7,200 bases of DNA. Origin: CBDUBS01 sp965365445 (lineage in GTDB: Bacteria; Bacteroidota; Rhodothermia; Rhodothermales; DASSAV01). The notes beneath the pieces are model-generated. The model did not search any database. It had not been told where the DNA came from and saw only the letters and a program-made list of their open reading frames with translations. The first letter of the stretch is position 1. The number at the start of each line of letters is the position of its first letter. Location: positions 1 through 7,200 of the forward strand of contig CBDUBS010000189.1 in assembly GCA_965365445.1 (NCBI GenBank), given 5' to 3'. Both the position numbers and the translations under genes were made by a program. Below are positions 4,361-7,200 of this stretch, one piece after another.

Positions 4361-5356
4361 GTGGAGGATTCGAGGGAGCCCGTCGATCCGCTGAAGTATG
4401 CCGCTCCGTACCATGCTCCTGTTCTTTGTCATGCTGTGGTGGAAGGCCTCGTAACGAGGCGAGACGGATTGTATGTGGACGGTACGCTGGGAGGCGGCGG
4501 CCACACGGCGGCCTTGCTGGATGCGCTGGCCCCGGAGGGCCGGGTGCTCGGCCTCGATCAGGACGCCGAAGCGCTGGAAGCGGTCAGGCTTCGCCTCGGC
4601 GGCGAGATCGAGTCCGGGCGGCTGGTTGTCGTGCAGTCCAATTTTGCGGACATCGAATCCGTTCTGGAAAACAGGGGCGGCCCCCCCGTGCAAGGTATCC
4701 TGCTCGATCTGGGCGTTTCTTCCCACCAGTTCGATGCGTCGGCCCGGGGTTTCAGTTTTTCGGGAGCAGGCCGCCTCGATATGCGGATGGACGCGCAAAG
4801 CGGGCATTCGGCCGACGAAGTGGTGAACGGATGGACGGAAGGCGAGCTCAGGCGGCTGTTCTTTACGCTGGGCGAAGAACCGAGATCAAAAAAAATCGCC
4901 CGCGCCGTCGTCCAGGCTCGCCCGCTCGAATCGACGCACGATCTGGCTGACGTGATCCGGCAAGCGGCGCCCGGCCCGGAGGCGACCAAAACGCTCGCCC
5001 GGGTATTCCAGGCCATCCGGATCGTGGTGAACCGGGAGTTGGAGCGGCTTGAAGACGTACTGCGGGCATCCGTACGGGTCGTCGAGCCGGGCGGCCGAAT
5101 GGCGGTGATCAGCTACCACTCGCTCGAGGACCGCCGGGTGAAGCACTTTTTTCGCTATGGAAACCTGGAGGGAAAGCCGGAGCGGGATGTGTATGGAAAC
5201 CTGATCGCTCCGTGGCGGCCGCTGACGCGCCGGCCCGTTACGCCCGACGCCCGGGAAGTGGCTCTGAATTCGCGAGCGCGGAGCGCCCGGTTGCGCATCG
5301 CCGAGCGCGTGCCCTTCCACCGGCAAACCGAAAACCGACATACGCAGATAGATTGA
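4361..5356 (+). CDS. rsmH: 16S rRNA (cytosine-1402-N4)-methyltransferase RsmH
   Basis: The product (331 aa, usual about 310) uses S-adenosylmethionine to methylate N4 of C1402 in the 16S rRNA decoding centre; it was formerly called MraW. Family motifs run in order: PYHAPVL (16-22), the SAM-binding DGTLGGGGHT (40-49), GLDQD (64-68), ILLDLGVSSHQFD (123-135), GRLDMRMD (137-144 region to 154), GEEPRSKKIA (171-180) and SYHSLEDRRVKHFF (261-274). The last is the strongly conserved signature near the active site. An insert between the Rossmann halves (about 145-225) is the helical domain typical of the family. The start is GTG with an excellent ribosome site. The gene sits second in the dcw operon, directly after mraZ, as in most bacteria. 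The C-terminal 20 residues are polar and unconserved. There is a run of seven C at 4681-4687, but the frame is intact. Confidence 0.97.
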   Translation: MEDSREPVDPLKYAAPYHAPVLCHAVVEGLVTRRDGLYVDGTLGGGGHTAALLDALAPEGRVLGLDQDAEALEAVRLRLGGEIESGRLVVVQSNFADIESVLENRGGPPVQGILLDLGVSSHQFDASARGFSFSGAGRLDMRMDAQSGHSADEVVNGWTEGELRRLFFTLGEEPRSKKIARAVVQARPLESTHDLADVIRQAAPGPEATKTLARVFQAIRIVVNRELERLEDVLRASVRVVEPGGRMAVISYHSLEDRRVKHFFRYGNLEGKPERDVYGNLIAPWRPLTRRPVTPDAREVALNSRARSARLRIAERVPFHRQTENRHTQID

Positions 5357-5450
5357 CAGGCGGTAAACGAAACGTGGTACCGGTGCTTTTACATACGACG
5401 ACCTCCCGAGAAACGACTCGCCGGCCCGCCGTGGCCTCGGAGATGCGTTC

Positions 5451-5458
5451 GGAAGGGG
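5451..5458 (+). promoter_or_regulatory. Ribosome-binding site favouring the ftsL start at 5467
   Basis: GGAAGGGG at 5451-5458 lies 8 nt before ATG 5467. Competing starts are GTG 5374 (AGGCGG at 5358-5363, 10 nt upstream, only 17 bp after rsmH) and ATG 5443. The choice changes only the cytoplasmic N-terminus. Confidence 0.45.
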
Positions 5459-5466
5459 CGTACCGC

Positions 5467-5826
5467 ATGGACGGCGTCCGAAGCCGAACGAAGTACGGAA
5501 CGGCCCGGGCCGCCGCACCGGTCGAAGCGGACAGGAAAGAAGAAATCGAAAAGCGAACGCCGCGCCTGACACCCGCGCGGACGGCGCTGCTCATTCTGGC
5601 TGTGGCGGCCGCATTTACGCTGTACATCGGCCACGTGCACGCCACCCAGGAGCTGCTTTCGGAGGTGCAAACCGCTCAGCGTGAACACCTCCGGCTGAAT
5701 TTGAAATACAACCGGCTCAAAGGCGAGTTCGACCGCGCCACGGGTCCGGCCATGATTTATGAACGGGCTCGGGCGCTAGGCCTCGAAGAAGGGATCGCCT
5801 ACGGCCCGGAACTCCGATACGAGTAG
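5467..5826 (+). CDS. ftsL: FtsL-like cell division protein
   Basis: The product (119 aa from this start) has the plan of FtsL: a basic/acidic cytoplasmic tail (1-36), one membrane span (about 38-56, TALLILAVAAAFTLYIGHV), then a periplasmic coiled-coil-like helix (about 60-92, hydrophobic residues at heptad spacing) and the ending IYERARALGLEEG (97-109), which recalls the I-x-x-x-A-R-x-x-L-G-L/M motif of FtsL/FtsB proteins. FtsL partners with FtsB and FtsQ to recruit and activate the septal synthase FtsW-FtsI. Sequence conservation in this family is very low, so the call rests on topology, size and the slot between rsmH and ftsI. The frame is open upstream into rsmH; GTG 5374 would give 150 aa and ATG 5443 gives 127 aa. 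The start at 5467 was preferred for its ribosome site and length. ftsI begins 31 bp after the stop. Confidence 0.75.
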   Translation: MDGVRSRTKYGTARAAAPVEADRKEEIEKRTPRLTPARTALLILAVAAAFTLYIGHVHATQELLSEVQTAQREHLRLNLKYNRLKGEFDRATGPAMIYERARALGLEEGIAYGPELRYE

Positions 5827-5857
5827 CCGGAACGGCATCAACCAGGGGTCTGGCGCG

Positions 5858-7200
5858 GTGGACGTAAGAGAAGCGATAAAAGGCCGGATGTACGTGGTCC
5901 TGACGGTGCTGAGCATCTTCCCGGTGCTCATAACCGGGCAGGTGTTCCGGATTTTGCTGGGCGAAGGAGTCGAACTGAGAGCGCAGGGCCGGCGTCAGGC
6001 CAGCTCGTTCGTTGAAATTCCTGCGGTACGGGGAGCCATCCTGGATCGGGCCGGGCGCATCCTGGCCGTGGACGTGGGCCGGTACGAGCTGGCGCTCGAT
6101 CCAACCGTGAACGGCTTTACCCCCGAAGCGGCCGCATCGTTCTTTGAAAAGTTGTCAGATCTTACGGGCCGCCCGGCTTCATCGTTCAGGCGGCAGGTGC
6201 GCAACCGGACGAGCCGGCGCTACGTCGTGCTGCTGCAAAACCTGAATGAGCAGCAGAAGGAAACTGTGGATTCCTGGGACGTGCCCGGCGTGGTGTTGCA
6301 GGCCGAGTTTGCCCGCCGCTATAACTACGGCCAGACGGCCTCGCACGTGCTGGGCCACGTAGATACCGACGGAAAAGGCATCGCCGGCCTCGAAGCGTAC
6401 TACGACGAGACCCTGCGCGGGGTGCCGGGCCGCCGGGCAGTCAAGCGGGACCGGCTCAACGCCATCAAGGCGTTTGTCGGCGGCAGCGTCACCGAGCCCC
6501 GGCACGGCGAGTCCATCGTGCTCACCATCGACCTGGTCCGGCAAACCATCCTGGAGGAGGAGCTCGCACGCGGCGTGGAAGAAACCGGCGCAAAATGGGG
6601 CACCGCCATCGCGATGGACCCGCGGACGGGCGCCGTGCTGGCCATGGCCAACGTTCCGACGTACGACGCCAACCGCCCGGCCGCCTTCCCTCAGGATGCG
6701 CACCGCAACCGGGCCGTGACGGATCGGTACGAACCGGGCTCCACCTTCAAACTGGTCGCGGCGGTGGCTGCTGTGGATCAGGGCGTGTTCCGGCCGGACG
6801 ACATGATCGATACCGGGCCGGGCTGGCTCTCGTTCGGCGGCCGCCCGATGAAGGATACGCATCCGCACGGCCGGCTCACGCTGGCCGAGGCCATCGCAGT
6901 ATCCAGCAACGTGGCGCTCGCCAAGGTGGGCGTCAGTCTCAAGCCGGGGGTCATGTACCAGTACGCCCGCAACTTGGGCTTCGGCCTGCCGACGTGGATC
7001 GACCTGCCGGGCGAAGTGGGGGGGCTGCTGAAGAAACCCTCTCGCTGGAGCCGCACCACCCAGTCGCGGCTGAGCATCGGTTACGAGGTGGACGTGACGC
7101 CGCTCCAGGTATTAACGGCCTATAGCGCGCTTGCTAACGGCGGCCTCCTGATCCACCCATTCGTGGTGGCCGAACGCCGGGACGCCACCGGCGAGGTGAC
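5858..7200 (+). CDS. ftsI: Septal peptidoglycan transpeptidase FtsI (PBP3), 3' end outside window
   Basis: The visible 447 codons belong to a class B penicillin-binding protein, the D,D-transpeptidase that crosslinks septal peptidoglycan. A short cytoplasmic tail is followed by one membrane anchor (about 11-34). The non-catalytic pedestal begins with the conserved VRGAILDRAGRILA (57-70) and includes RRYNYGQTASHVLGHV (153-168) and GLEAYYDETLRG (177-188). The transpeptidase domain has AMDPRTGAVLAMANVPTYD (252-270), the active-site SxxK as Ser295-Thr-Phe-Lys298, SxN as Ser349-Ser-Asn351, and GYEVDVTPLQVLTAYSALANGG (408-429). The third motif (KTG or KSG) would lie just past the window end. The start is GTG with AGGGG (5844-5848) 9 nt upstream; an in-frame ATG at 5888 is possible but would remove the cytoplasmic tail. 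The position after ftsL supports FtsI over an elongation PBP2. No PASTA domain can be judged from what is visible. Confidence 0.93.
   Translation, partial: MDVREAIKGRMYVVLTVLSIFPVLITGQVFRILLGEGVELRAQGRRQASSFVEIPAVRGAILDRAGRILAVDVGRYELALDPTVNGFTPEAAASFFEKLSDLTGRPASSFRRQVRNRTSRRYVVLLQNLNEQQKETVDSWDVPGVVLQAEFARRYNYGQTASHVLGHVDTDGKGIAGLEAYYDETLRGVPGRRAVKRDRLNAIKAFVGGSVTEPRHGESIVLTIDLVRQTILEEELARGVEETGAKWGTAIAMDPRTGAVLAMANVPTYDANRPAAFPQDAHRNRAVTDRYEPGSTFKLVAAVAAVDQGVFRPDDMIDTGPGWLSFGGRPMKDTHPHGRLTLAEAIAVSSNVALAKVGVSLKPGVMYQYARNLGFGLPTWIDLPGEVGGLLKKPSRWSRTTQSRLSIGYEVDVTPLQVLTAYSALANGGLLIHPFVVAERRDATGEV

Noticed and set aside
4681..4687. Run of seven C in rsmH as a programmed frameshift site
   Set aside because: The frame stays intact through all downstream family motifs, and no alternative product or stimulatory structure is evident.

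Overview
The window looks like chromosomal housekeeping DNA from a GC-rich bacterium. The best guess is a Rhodothermia-like member of the Bacteroidota/Rhodothermota. This is inference, and rests on three things: the PyrG N-terminus carries the GGVTSSLGKG form I associate with Bacteroidota CTP synthases; two intergenic sites fit the Bacteroidota housekeeping promoter pattern (TTG, 19-20 nt, TAnnTTTG), one of them perfectly; and base composition and codon use are GC-rich. No insertion sequence, phage gene, CRISPR array, tRNA or rRNA is visible.

Layout: (1) At the left edge, on the minus strand, is the first part of a small lipoprotein gene whose body lies outside the window. (2) Bases 107-608 hold no convincing protein gene. 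They do hold a consensus promoter (222-251), about 215 nt of apparently structured RNA closed by an 8-bp long-range stem, an intrinsic-terminator hairpin (439-473), then a second probable promoter and a short leader in front of pyrG. (3) pyrG (CTP synthase) runs rightwards and meets a leftward SDR oxidoreductase gene tail to tail, 44 bp apart. (4) A 532-bp divergent intergenic region (3362-3893) separates the SDR gene from the division/cell-wall (dcw) operon. It contains a promoter overlapping a textbook-like MraZ operator (three TGG boxes at 10-bp period), a second imperfect copy of that operator about 330 bp upstream, and a pair of DnaA-box-like 9-mers. (5) The dcw operon starts mraZ - rsmH - ftsL-like - ftsI and runs off the right edge inside the transpeptidase domain of FtsI.

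How the genes fit together: MraZ probably represses its own operon through the operator at 3811-3836. RsmH methylates 16S rRNA. FtsL and FtsI are septal membrane proteins, a divisome scaffold and the septal peptidoglycan transpeptidase. PyrG supplies CTP for nucleic acid and phospholipid synthesis and looks separately transcribed. The SDR has no obvious functional tie to either neighbour.

The most interesting unexplained items are the putative structured RNA upstream of pyrG and the duplicated MraZ-type operator between the SDR gene and mraZ.
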